Assembly (NCBI GenBank): GCA_038216655.1
Contig: JBBQPZ010000008.1
Location: 1 to 64,000, forward strand
Length of the DNA: 64,000 bases
Direction of reading: 5' to 3'
DNA from: JAFDWR01 sp038216655
GTDB lineage: Bacteria > Armatimonadota > Fimbriimonadia > Fimbriimonadales > Fimbriimonadaceae
Shown: one piece after another, positions 15,124 through 22,297 of the stretch
Layout: each line of letters opens with the position of its first letter
Position numbering within the stretch: the first letter of the stretch is position 1
The notes under the pieces: generated by a model
Told to the model about the DNA's origin: nothing
The model's input: only the letters and a program-made list of their open reading frames with translations
Databases searched by the model: none
Made by a program: the position numbers and the translations under genes

Positions 15124-15475
15124 CCCAGTAGGTTGTCAAGCTTCATTTGTCTGCTTTGACCGTCATCCAGAGCAGAGTCGATGAGCCTTAGCGAGTCGAC
15201 GCAGTCGAAGGATCACTGACTGAGCCTCCGACTTAGAAACCGGCGCGCTTCCAGAGAGTGGGAGACTGGACGGAGGATCCTTCGACTTCGCTGCCTTCGC
15301 TGGGGCTCGGCGCTTCGCTCAGGATGACGGTGAAAGCAGACAAATGAAGGTTGACAGCCTACTCAGGATGACGGTCAAGCAGACAAATGAACTGTATCAG
15401 CCTACTCAGGATGACGGGCTAAGGGGATAAATGAAGCTTGGCAGCTACTCAGTAGGGCGTCAAGCTTCATTTGTC
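15124..15475. repeat. Tandem and inverted repeat block with three 43-44 bp units
   Basis: No gene is supported in the roughly 500 bases between the Y RNA promoter and the khpB terminator. Three tandem units start AGGATGACGG and end CTACTC at 15321-15364, 15365-15407 and 15408-15450. Each carries an ACAAATGAA or TAAATGAA core. A full inverted copy lies at 15124-15170, and a partial inverted copy of the core follows at 15460-15475. The stretch GGATCCTTCGACT to CTCAGGATGACGG near 15287-15330 is related to the repeat at 1378-1425. The block could fold as one large stem with a repeat-rich loop. Confidence 0.8.
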
Positions 15476-15491
15476 GTGTTCCTCGCGGTGC

Positions 15492-15577
15492 CACGGCTTG
15501 GCCAGAACCGAAGATGCATGAGAAACTGGAAGTGCTGCCTGGCAAGCCGTGCTCCTACAGTGTCGGTGCTTCCAGTT
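15492..15577. repeat. Interleaved inverted repeats downstream of khpB
   Basis: CACGGCTTG(G)CCAG at 15492-15505 pairs with CTGGCAAGCCGTG at 15539-15551. AACTGGAAG at 15524-15532 pairs with CTTCCAGTT at 15569-15577. Because the arms interleave, only one stem can form at a time unless a pseudoknot forms. It lies beyond the khpB terminator, outside any gene. Confidence 0.5.
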
Positions 15578-15592
15578 AGACGAAATACAAAA

Positions 15593-15619
15593 CGGCCGAT
15601 CCTTTGAGAGGATCGGCCG
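15593..15619 (-). terminator. Rho-independent terminator of the khpB cluster
   Basis: CGGCCGATCC and GGATCGGCCG form a perfect 10-bp stem, followed on the minus strand by TTTTGTATTT. It lies 29 bases after the khpB stop codon and should end transcripts of the rpmH-to-khpB cluster. Confidence 0.9.
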
Positions 15620-15647
15620 CTTCTGTTTTGCGTCTCCCTCGGGCGAA

Positions 15648-16502
15648 CTAGTCGGCCGGGGCGATGACGACTCGGCGGTTGGGCTCTTCGCCTTCGCTGT
15701 AGGTGCTGACGCCCGGGTACTCGCCGAGGGCCTTGTGGACGATGCGGCGATCGAAGGCTGGCATCGCGTCGAGGACGGCTTCCTCGCCGCGCTTGATGAC
15801 TTCGTCGGCGACCATCTTCGCGTGGGCGGCGAGCTTATCTTCGCGGCGCTTGCGGAAGTCGTTGCCGTCAAGGGTTGCTCGGACGCCATTTCCGACCTTG
15901 CGGGCGGCGATGATGTTGAGCAGGTACTGGAGGGCGTTGAGGACTTCGCCGTGCTTGCCGACGAGGAACGCGACGTCTTTTCCGTCGAGCTTGATGTTCA
16001 CGTAGCGGCCCGAAACCTCGGTGACCTCAGCCTGAACGTCGAGATCGCCAGAGGCGAGCAGACCGACCAGCAGGGAGTGAAGCTGCTCGCCATCGGCGGC
16101 GGTGGCTTCCGGACGAGCCTGGCCTTCGGCATCCTCGCCTTCACCGTTGGCGGCTTCTTCGGCCGGGGTTGCGGCTTCGACGCTGACAGGAGCGGCCTTC
16201 TTGGCGCGACCTCCGCCACGCTTGGGAGCCGGAGCGGCTTCCGCTTCGGGCTCGGGAGCGGCGACAGGAGCCGGTGCCGGAGCAGCGGCTTTCGGTGCCG
16301 GAGCAGCCTTGGGAGCCTTCGGGGCGGGCGCGGCCTTGGGCTCGGGAGCCTCGGCGCGGACGCGGACCGTGCTCTTGCCGAACAGACCCTTAATTTCTTC
16401 CAGGACGGTAACCTTCACGGCGTCCGGGGTCGTTCCAAGCTTCTCGGCGGCGAGCTTGGTGGCCTCTTGGACCGTTTTGGCGGTCAGTTCGATGGTTTGC
16501 AT
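15648..16502 (-). CDS. khpB: KhpB/Jag RNA-binding protein (Jag-N, KH, R3H)
   Basis: A 284-residue protein with three parts. The Jag-N domain is at 1-50 (MQTIELTAKTVQEATKLAAE). A long Ala/Pro/Lys linker follows (about 52-135). The C-terminal pair is a KH-like domain (LVGKHGEVLNALQYLLNII, the GxxG loop here GKHG) and an R3H domain (RRIVHKALGEYPGVSTYSEG). KhpB, usually with KhpA, binds many RNAs and affects cell elongation and division. Its place after yidC in an rpmH-rnpA-yidD-yidC-jag order is widely conserved. The linker is longer and more alanine-rich than in Firmicute homologues. Confidence 0.93.
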   Translation of the reverse strand: MQTIELTAKTVQEATKLAAEKLGTTPDAVKVTVLEEIKGLFGKSTVRVRAEAPEPKAAPAPKAPKAAPAPKAAAPAPAPVAAPEPEAEAAPAPKRGGGRAKKAAPVSVEAATPAEEAANGEGEDAEGQARPEATAADGEQLHSLLVGLLASGDLDVQAEVTEVSGRYVNIKLDGKDVAFLVGKHGEVLNALQYLLNIIAARKVGNGVRATLDGNDFRKRREDKLAAHAKMVADEVIKRGEEAVLDAMPAFDRRIVHKALGEYPGVSTYSEGEEPNRRVVIAPAD

Positions 16503-16627
16503 ATCTCTTCTGGTCGTAGCAATTCGTCGGTCAGCGTGCGGTCCTGGGTTGGTCTCATCGCGACGAAAATTTTTGGTTTGTGATCAGCCTTCGAATGGAA
16601 AGTTCTTTTTCGAAAGCCGATCTCAGT

Positions 16628-18223
16628 CTATACCTCTTCCGAGCCGGGGTTTGGTTGCCTCTTCTTCGGTTTGTGCTTCGGTCCCTGGCCGGTTGAACCT
16701 GGCTTTTTGCCATTGCTCCTCCCGTTTCCATTGGCGGGTTCGGGCGGGATGATGGTGGTGGAGCCGGGCTTCTTGCTGCCGCCGCCACTGTCACCGTCGT
16801 CGCCTTTCTGCTCCTTAGCAGCTTGGGCGGCTTCGTACTTCTGGCGCATCTCATCTTGGAGGCGCTCGGTAAAGCTCATCTTCTTCTTGCGCGCGGGGCC
16901 GCCGTCGGTCGGGAACACGCCGCCACCGGCCGCGTTGACCTTGACGAGCGGGAGAGGCGGCATCCGGTAGGCGCGCAGCGATTGGGCCGTGGCGAGGAGG
17001 TTGGTGAAGGTCCAGTAGAGGACGAACGCGCCAGGGACGGGGAAGATGCCAAACAGCATCGCGACGGTGAAGAGCACGCCGAGGCCGACGCCCATCATGC
17101 GCTGCTGCTTGACCTGGGACGGATCGCTGACCGGCGTGAGCAAGGTGGAGATCACCATCGTGATTCCGTAGAGCACGACCATGATGTAGTCCTGCTGGCC
17201 GAGGTTGGCGGCGAAGAAGCCGCCGCTGGCCTTGCTCGGTCCCGGGCTCATCCAGAGGAACGTGCCCTTCTGGAACTCAAATTGGTAGTGCAGCATGCAC
17301 TGGTAGACCACGAGGAAGAGCGGGGTCTGGAGGAGCGCCGGGCCGCAACCCGCGAGTGGATTGATGCCGTACTCCTTGTACAGCGCCATCGTCTTCATCT
17401 GAAGCTCTTGGGTGTCGGTGACCTCGCTCACTTTCTTGCCGGTGCGCGGATCCTTGGTTTCCTTGGTGTACTGCTTCTTGATCTCGGCGACGAGCGGCTG
17501 AAGCTGCTGCATCTGGCGCGACCACATCAACTGCTTCTGGGACAGCGGGTAGACGATGCCGCGGACGATCAAAGCGAGCAGGAGGGCGGCGAACGCATAG
17601 CTGAACGCGGGGACGGCACCGGTGAGGTGGACGAGGAAGTCGATCACCTGGAAGCCGGGAACAAAGCCGAGGAGAAGTTCCGAACGGTACTTCGTGTCAA
17701 GGCGCTTAGTGATGTCGTTGTAGATCTGTTCGCCGGTCCAAGCTTTCCAGCCGAAAAGCTTGTTCTGCGATACGTCCGGGACCTGGACGACCATCGTCTT
17801 CCAGATCGGGTTCTTCTCGAACTTCCGGTAGACGTTCCGGAGACTCATCAAGTAGGAGTTCTGGAGGAGGTTGCCGTCACTTTGCTCGCCGCGAGCGAGA
17901 CGGAGGATGGAGCCTTTGAGCTGGGTGTCAGCGAGCAGAATGTCACCTTCGAGCTCGCGAGCGTCGGCTTCCTCTTGGGTGAGCTTCTTGGCTTTGAGCT
18001 CGTCACCGACTTTATTCTTCAGGAGACTCAGGTTGGCCCCGAGCTTGACGTCCTGGATAAGGGCGTCATTCTCGCGGATGTCCTTGAGGAAGTCGGCCGA
18101 GGTCTTCTTTTCTACTTCCGGGTTAGGGGCCGGCTTGTTGAAAAGCAGGTTGAACCCGAGGAAGAGGGTAGTGACGATCAGGAACGTCTGGAGGAAATTT
18201 TGTCTTGGGGCGGGTTTGCTCAT
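16628..18223 (-). CDS. yidC: Membrane protein insertase YidC
   Basis: A 531-residue YidC/Oxa1 insertase that places proteins into the inner membrane alone or with Sec. There is one N-terminal membrane segment (LIVTTLFLGFNLLFN, about 13-27) and a moderate extracytoplasmic region of about 170 residues. The conserved Oxa1 core starts around residue 190, with GCGPALLQTPLFLVVYQCM and FPVPGAFVLYWTFTNLLATAQ. The C-terminal tail is long, charged and low in complexity (RKKKM... to KHKPKKRQPNPGS), suited to ribosome binding. It begins six bases after yidD. Confidence 0.95.
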   Translation of the reverse strand: MSKPAPRQNFLQTFLIVTTLFLGFNLLFNKPAPNPEVEKKTSADFLKDIRENDALIQDVKLGANLSLLKNKVGDELKAKKLTQEEADARELEGDILLADTQLKGSILRLARGEQSDGNLLQNSYLMSLRNVYRKFEKNPIWKTMVVQVPDVSQNKLFGWKAWTGEQIYNDITKRLDTKYRSELLLGFVPGFQVIDFLVHLTGAVPAFSYAFAALLLALIVRGIVYPLSQKQLMWSRQMQQLQPLVAEIKKQYTKETKDPRTGKKVSEVTDTQELQMKTMALYKEYGINPLAGCGPALLQTPLFLVVYQCMLHYQFEFQKGTFLWMSPGPSKASGGFFAANLGQQDYIMVVLYGITMVISTLLTPVSDPSQVKQQRMMGVGLGVLFTVAMLFGIFPVPGAFVLYWTFTNLLATAQSLRAYRMPPLPLVKVNAAGGGVFPTDGGPARKKKMSFTERLQDEMRQKYEAAQAAKEQKGDDGDSGGGSKKPGSTTIIPPEPANGNGRSNGKKPGSTGQGPKHKPKKRQPNPGSEEV

Positions 18224-18229
18224 TCGGGT

Positions 18230-18439
18230 TTAAGGGACGGGATCGTGCCCGCCGGGGTGCCATGGCCCGCATCGGCAGATTCGCCGAATACCCAGCCACG
18301 TTCCTTTCATCAGGCCATATTTTTCAATTGCTTCGAGTGTGTATTGTGAACAACTCGGCGTGAACCGGCAGACCGAAGGTCTCAGACGTTTGGTTTTCTG
18401 GTAGGCGCGGATCAGGAAGATTCCGAATCGCTTGCCCAT
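18230..18439 (-). CDS. yidD: Membrane protein insertion efficiency factor YidD
   Basis: A 69-residue YidD/UPF0161 protein with the family signatures CRFTPSCSQYTLEAIEKYG and RRICRCGPWHPGGHDPVP. It is a small membrane-associated factor that aids YidC-dependent insertion. Its start overlaps the end of rnpA by 28 bases, a common arrangement in this cluster. Confidence 0.95.
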   Translation of the reverse strand: MGKRFGIFLIRAYQKTKRLRPSVCRFTPSCSQYTLEAIEKYGLMKGTWLGIRRICRCGPWHPGGHDPVP

Positions 18440-18699
18440 CTTGCCGACATCCTTGAGAAGAGTTCTTCGAGCTCCGCTTGGAGTTGTGGGAACGCGACTC
18501 CCTCTGCCTTACTGGATACGGAGACAATGAAATCGAAGTTGCGGTCGATGGGTGATTTCAGGAGTCTCGTCGCCTCTCTTGCTCGGCGCTTCGCTTTGTT
18601 TCTTCGCGGGTTGCACCCGATTTTTTTCGCGGTAGCGAAGGCGATTCTCCCCTGCCCAGCGAGCGCTCGTAGGGTGAGACAAGCGCCTCGCTCCATCAA
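18412..18699 (-). CDS. rnpA: Ribonuclease P protein component (start uncertain)
   Basis: RnpA is the protein cofactor of RNase P, which matures tRNA 5' ends. The conserved RNR core is present as CNPRRNKAKRRAREATRLL. Position 18699 is the most upstream usable start (TTG, followed by ATG at 18696), but it gives only 95 residues and skips a conserved first strand. In the same frame upstream lies LPKSRFEAVFSEG, which belongs to RnpA. No ATG, GTG or TTG precedes it before a stop inside rpmH. An ATA at 18750, overlapping the rpmH stop codon, would give a normal 112-residue protein. Confidence 0.88.
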   Translation of the reverse strand: MMERGACLTLRALAGQGRIAFATAKKIGCNPRRNKAKRRAREATRLLKSPIDRNFDFIVSVSSKAEGVAFPQLQAELEELFSRMSARWASDSESS

Positions 18700-18746
18700 G
18701 CCTTCGGAGAAAACCGCTTCGAATCGCGATTTCGGGAGGCCGTTGT

Positions 18747-18881
18747 TTATACGGCCAGCTTGTGCCGCCCTCGGTTGCGGCGTCGCTTGAGGACGTTCTG
18801 TCCGTCGGTGGTTCGCATTCGGATGCGGAAGCCGTGCGTTTTGTGGCGCTTGCGGTTGTTAGGTTGGAAAGTTCGCTTCAT
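18747..18881 (-). CDS. rpmH: 50S ribosomal protein L34
   Basis: A 44-residue basic protein beginning MKRTFQPNNRKRHKTHGFR and ending GRHKLAV, typical of L34. It is the first gene of the minus-strand cluster rpmH-rnpA-yidD-yidC-khpB. The usual divergent partner dnaA is absent; a histidine phosphatase gene lies on the other side. Confidence 0.97.
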   Translation of the reverse strand: MKRTFQPNNRKRHKTHGFRIRMRTTDGQNVLKRRRNRGRHKLAV

Positions 18882-19132
18882 GGTCTGGGTCCAAACGGTC
18901 TAGAAAGTTGAACACGGCATTGTACCCGCTTCGTTTGGTGCTCTTGCTCGTGATGGAGTTGGGCTTCTCCTGATGGAGGTGATTCTATCAAAGCGCTTTG
19001 CCGGAGGCGGGCGGTCCTTCCAGCCCACGCCTCGCTTCGTCTAGATCCGCATAGCCCCGAAGCCTCTGATCGCTTTCCCGAGGCCGACAGGAGTGTCGGC
19101 GTTCCGGCGAGTCTCCCCGGTACCCTCTTTGT

Positions 19133-19774
19133 ATGCTCGCTAGTCTCGCTCTTCTCGTCGCTGCCAAGGTGGGCCCTGGCACGTTCACCTTCGTTCGCCA
19201 TGGCGAGACGCAGGCGAATGCCACGGGGCATTACAACTCCCGGACGATCAACGCGTTCTCCGATTTGGGGAAGAAGCAGGTGGCTGCTTTGACTGGAACC
19301 CTGGGGCGGATGCGCTTCGACGAGATCGTGGTGTCTCCATCGGAGCGTGCCCTGCGGACGATTGTGCCGTACTTGCGTGCGAATCACTTGACCGCGACGG
19401 TCTGGCCGGACCTTTACGAATGCTGCGATGGGAATACGAAGAAGGTTAAGGGACCGCCTTCGCGGACGCTGAAGTACGGGCCGAAGTTTGTGATCCCTTT
19501 GGACATCCGGCCTTTGTTTCGGGTCGAGTTTGGGCAGGACCGCCTGCCCCTTGCGCCGAGTTACGAGGACGGGTTGATTCAGATCCGCGTGAGCGCGGAT
19601 CGGATTCGCCGCGAGGTCGCACTTGGACGGAACTTGTTGGTGGTTGGACACTCGTTGCACGGCGGGCGGTTGATCGAGCTGCTCGAAGGGAAGCCGATGA
19701 CCGGGCGGATAAGGCCGGCGAACGCGCAAATCCTGCCTTTCCGGTCGGTCGGTAACTTCTTTGCACCGCGTTAG
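19133..19774 (+). CDS. Histidine phosphatase (phosphoglycerate mutase-like), probably exported
   Basis: A 213-residue branch-1 histidine phosphatase. The RHG motif is FVRHGETQAN near residue 21, the second arginine is in SPSERALRT, and the second catalytic histidine is in VVGHSLHGG. The N-terminus MLASLALLVAAKVGP looks like a short signal peptide, so the enzyme may act outside the cytoplasm. Such proteins dephosphorylate sugars, phytate-like compounds or cofactors; the substrate is not predictable here. ATG at 19133 is the first reasonable start. Confidence 0.82.
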   Translation: MLASLALLVAAKVGPGTFTFVRHGETQANATGHYNSRTINAFSDLGKKQVAALTGTLGRMRFDEIVVSPSERALRTIVPYLRANHLTATVWPDLYECCDGNTKKVKGPPSRTLKYGPKFVIPLDIRPLFRVEFGQDRLPLAPSYEDGLIQIRVSADRIRREVALGRNLLVVGHSLHGGRLIELLEGKPMTGRIRPANAQILPFRSVGNFFAPR

Positions 19775-19933
19775 ACAGAGCACAGAAGCTGTCATTCCGA
19801 CCGACGTCGCCTGCACGTTAAGGCTAGGTCGCGCGCTTTGTATGCGACGGGGTGGAGGAACCCGACCGCGGAGTCTCTTGCTTATGCCGACGCCGAGGAA
19901 AGGTGCGGGAGGAATTGACGTTCGTCGCTGAGT

Positions 19934-20439
19934 CTAGGACCCGCTCCAATTTAGCCGACTTCCGTTGGTCCGAGAGGTCGGCCACGAAACCAAGTCGAAC
20001 TCAGGTCGCCCAAGATTTCCCCAATGATTAGCTAGCCTGCAGAGCATAGATCTTGCCCGCCCGCGAACCATGGGGTCGATGGATTCCAACCGCACCGCAA
20101 GGGCAGGCAACAGATCTGGAGGCTCCGAGAATCGAAGCGCCAGTCGCACGTAATCTTTTAACTCCAAATGGTGAGGGGTATCGACTCGATCGAGAATCAA
20201 CTGCGTAACGCGCTTGCACTGCCGAGGTGTCAAGTTGAACTTTTTGAGCCGCCGAATCGCTACCTGCTTGGCGTAGCCTGACCGAGGGAAGTACGGATTA
20301 TTCTCAAGAACAACAGCAGCAGATCCGCTTCGGTCGGATCACCCCTAGGTTTCCACAGGGCGATCGCGAGGTCAGGCGGCCAGGTCGCTTGCTTCGCGCC
20401 CGAATTTGGGGCAAAGAGATGCGGGCGCGGTTTCGACAT
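19934..20439 (-). pseudogene. Frameshifted gene of unknown function after leuC
   Basis: An ATG at 20439, five bases after the leuC stop, starts MSKPRPHLFAPNSG and reads plausibly to EADLLLLFL. The frame then closes. The adjacent frame continues as ENNPYFPRSGYAKQ, LTPRQCKRVTQLILDRV and onward to the stop at 19934. A one-base shift near 20305 joins both halves into a protein of about 168 residues with many charged and leucine-rich helices (a HEAT-like feel). I do not recognise the family. Either a base is missing in the sequence or the gene is broken. If intact, it would have been coupled to leuC. Confidence 0.6.
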
Positions 20440-20443
20440 CGGC

Positions 20444-21829
20444 CTAGTTCAAAGCGCGAGGATCAGCGAAGCGGCCCACGATGGCCGTTGCCGCCGCCGT
20501 GGTCGGCGACACCAGGTGCGTCCGAGAGCCCGGGCCTTGACGTCCTTCGTAAGGTCGGTTCGAAGTGGAGGCCGAGCGCTCCAGCGGGCGGAGAATGTCT
20601 CCATTCATGCCCAGGCACATCGAGCAACCCGCCCGGTGCCATTCGAAGCCCGCGTCGACAAATACTTCTCGCAGACCTTCCTGCTCAGCCAGCGCCTTGA
20701 CCGCCTGGCTGCCCGGCACGACCATCGCACGCACCCCGGCCGCCACATGTCGCCCCCGCACCACTGACGCGGCTTCACGGAGATCCTCGATGCGGGAATT
20801 GGTGCATGAGCCGATGAAGACGGTATTCACGGTGACGTCCTGCATCGACTGACCTGGCTTGAGTCCCATGTAGCCGAGGGCGCGCTGTTCGCCGGCATCA
20901 CGAGGCTCGGGGATGGGTTGGTCGATGTCGACGGTCATCGCGGGCGTGGTTCCCCAGGTGACTTGGGGCTTGAGGTTCGAGATGTCGAGCGTTTCGTGGG
21001 CATCGAACGCGGAAATGTCGTCGGTTTTCAGGTACTTCCATCGCTCGATCTGCTGGTCAAGCTCTTCACCCTTAGGGGCGAAGGGGCGATCGCCGCTGGC
21101 GATGTACTCGAAGGTGGTCTCGTCGGGGGCGATCATGCCCGCGCGGGCGCCCATCTCGATCGACATGTTGGCGATGGTCATACGGCCGCTCATCGGGAGG
21201 GCACGGATCGCGTCGCCGAAATACTCGACCACAAAGCCGGTGCCGCCGCCTGCGCCGATCTGGCGGATGATCGCGAGGATGATGTCCTTGGCGAGCACCC
21301 CTTCTGGAAGCTTGCCGGTGATCTCAATGCCGAGGGTTTTGGGCTTGGCGGGAGATCGCAGGGTTTGGGTGGCGAGGACGTGCTCGACCTCGGTGGTGCC
21401 GATGCCGAACGCCAGGGCACCAAATGCGCCATGGGTCGAGGTGTGGCTATCGCCGCAGACCATGGTCAGTCCGGGCAGCGTAATGCCGAGTTGCGGGCCG
21501 ATGACGTGGACAATTCCCTGCTTCTCGTCGCCGTAGCCGTACAGCTTCACGCCAAATTCTTTGGAATTTTTGGAGAGGGCGGCGAGCTGTAATCCGGGCA
21601 GCGAATCCTCGTCGATCGGGCGTCCATCGGTGGGCACGTTGTGGTCCACCGTGGCGAAGGTGAGATCGGGTCGACGCACGGGCCGACCGGCCTCCCGGAG
21701 TCCATCGAAGGCCTGGGGGGACGTGACTTCGTGGACGAGATGGCGATCGATGTAGAGGAGGGCTCCGCCGCCGGGAAGATCGGCAACCACATGGGAGTCC
21801 CACACCTTATCGAAAAGGGTGGAAGGCAT
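20444..21829 (-). CDS. leuC: 3-isopropylmalate dehydratase large subunit LeuC
   Basis: A 461-residue aconitase-family subunit for the second step of leucine synthesis. The 4Fe-4S ligands are present in GSCTNSR and in AGCSMCLGMN (two cysteines). VCGDSHTSTHGAFGALAFGIG and EGRQGPGSRTHLVSP are LeuC signatures. Most homologues have a cysteine before ASTSNR, while this one has serine (ERSASTSNR), which is not a cluster ligand. The small subunit leuD, normally next, is absent; a frameshifted unknown gene follows instead. The N-terminus MPSTLFDKVWDSH is canonical. Confidence 0.95.
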   Translation of the reverse strand: MPSTLFDKVWDSHVVADLPGGGALLYIDRHLVHEVTSPQAFDGLREAGRPVRRPDLTFATVDHNVPTDGRPIDEDSLPGLQLAALSKNSKEFGVKLYGYGDEKQGIVHVIGPQLGITLPGLTMVCGDSHTSTHGAFGALAFGIGTTEVEHVLATQTLRSPAKPKTLGIEITGKLPEGVLAKDIILAIIRQIGAGGGTGFVVEYFGDAIRALPMSGRMTIANMSIEMGARAGMIAPDETTFEYIASGDRPFAPKGEELDQQIERWKYLKTDDISAFDAHETLDISNLKPQVTWGTTPAMTVDIDQPIPEPRDAGEQRALGYMGLKPGQSMQDVTVNTVFIGSCTNSRIEDLREAASVVRGRHVAAGVRAMVVPGSQAVKALAEQEGLREVFVDAGFEWHRAGCSMCLGMNGDILRPLERSASTSNRPYEGRQGPGSRTHLVSPTTAAATAIVGRFADPRALN

Positions 21830-21919
21830 GCCCTATTCTACGCTTGCGATCCGACCGATTTCCTAGGTGTGGCGCAGCAAAGCTCACGAATCCGTGGGTA
21901 TAATTTCGCCTCACTGGAC

Positions 21920-22005
21920 GGGTAGATATCCAAGTGGCTAAAGGGAGCAGACTGTAAATCTGTCAGCGAGAGCTTTCGTAGGTTCGAATCCTACTCTGCC
22001 CACCA
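21920..22005 (+). tRNA. tRNA-Tyr (GTA)
   Basis: An 86-base type II tRNA with a long variable arm. The acceptor GGGTAGA pairs with TCTGCCC. The anticodon loop is CTGTAAA with GTA at its centre, the T arm is TAGGTTCGAATCCTA, and CCA is encoded. It is followed after ten bases by tRNA-Thr. Confidence 0.95.
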
Positions 22006-22015
22006 TCGTCCAAAC

Positions 22016-22090
22016 GCCTCCGTAGCTCAGCGGCAGAGCACTTCTTTGGTAAAGAAGAGGTCACGGGTTCGATTCTCGTCGGAGGCTCCA
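22016..22090 (+). tRNA. tRNA-Thr (GGT)
   Basis: GCCTCCG and CGGAGGC form the acceptor stem. The anticodon stem-loop CTTCT-TTGGTAA-AGAAG carries GGT, and CCA is encoded. Its 3' half is duplicated at 25044-25093, so it has probably served as an attachment site. Confidence 0.95.
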
Positions 22091-22297
22091 GTTTTTAGGT
22101 TCAAAATCGTACGCATTGCGACACCGTTTGACACCCCTTGACAGCAGAATTGGGGCATCAACTGGGGCACCAAAGAAGTCGCGGGGGGAGACAAGGCACC
22201 CGCCACCGCTTGCGGGAAGCTATAGGGTGTTAAGGCCTCTGCCCCGCCAAGCGCTTGCAGACTCGGCGATCCCAATTAAACGGAGGAAAGTCTAGCG

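Noticed and set aside
16823..18349. 508-residue plus-strand ORF
   Set aside because: It is the antisense shadow of yidC, produced by high GC at third codon positions.
19775..19933. Possible gene between the histidine phosphatase and the frameshifted gene
   Set aside because: No ORF with plausible start and codon use was found in this gap.
22027..22275. 82-residue minus-strand ORF over tRNA-Thr, and similar ORF at 24926-25735
   Set aside because: ENRTRDL and PPTRIEPATSCLP are tRNA translation artefacts. They do mark the duplicated tRNA sequence.
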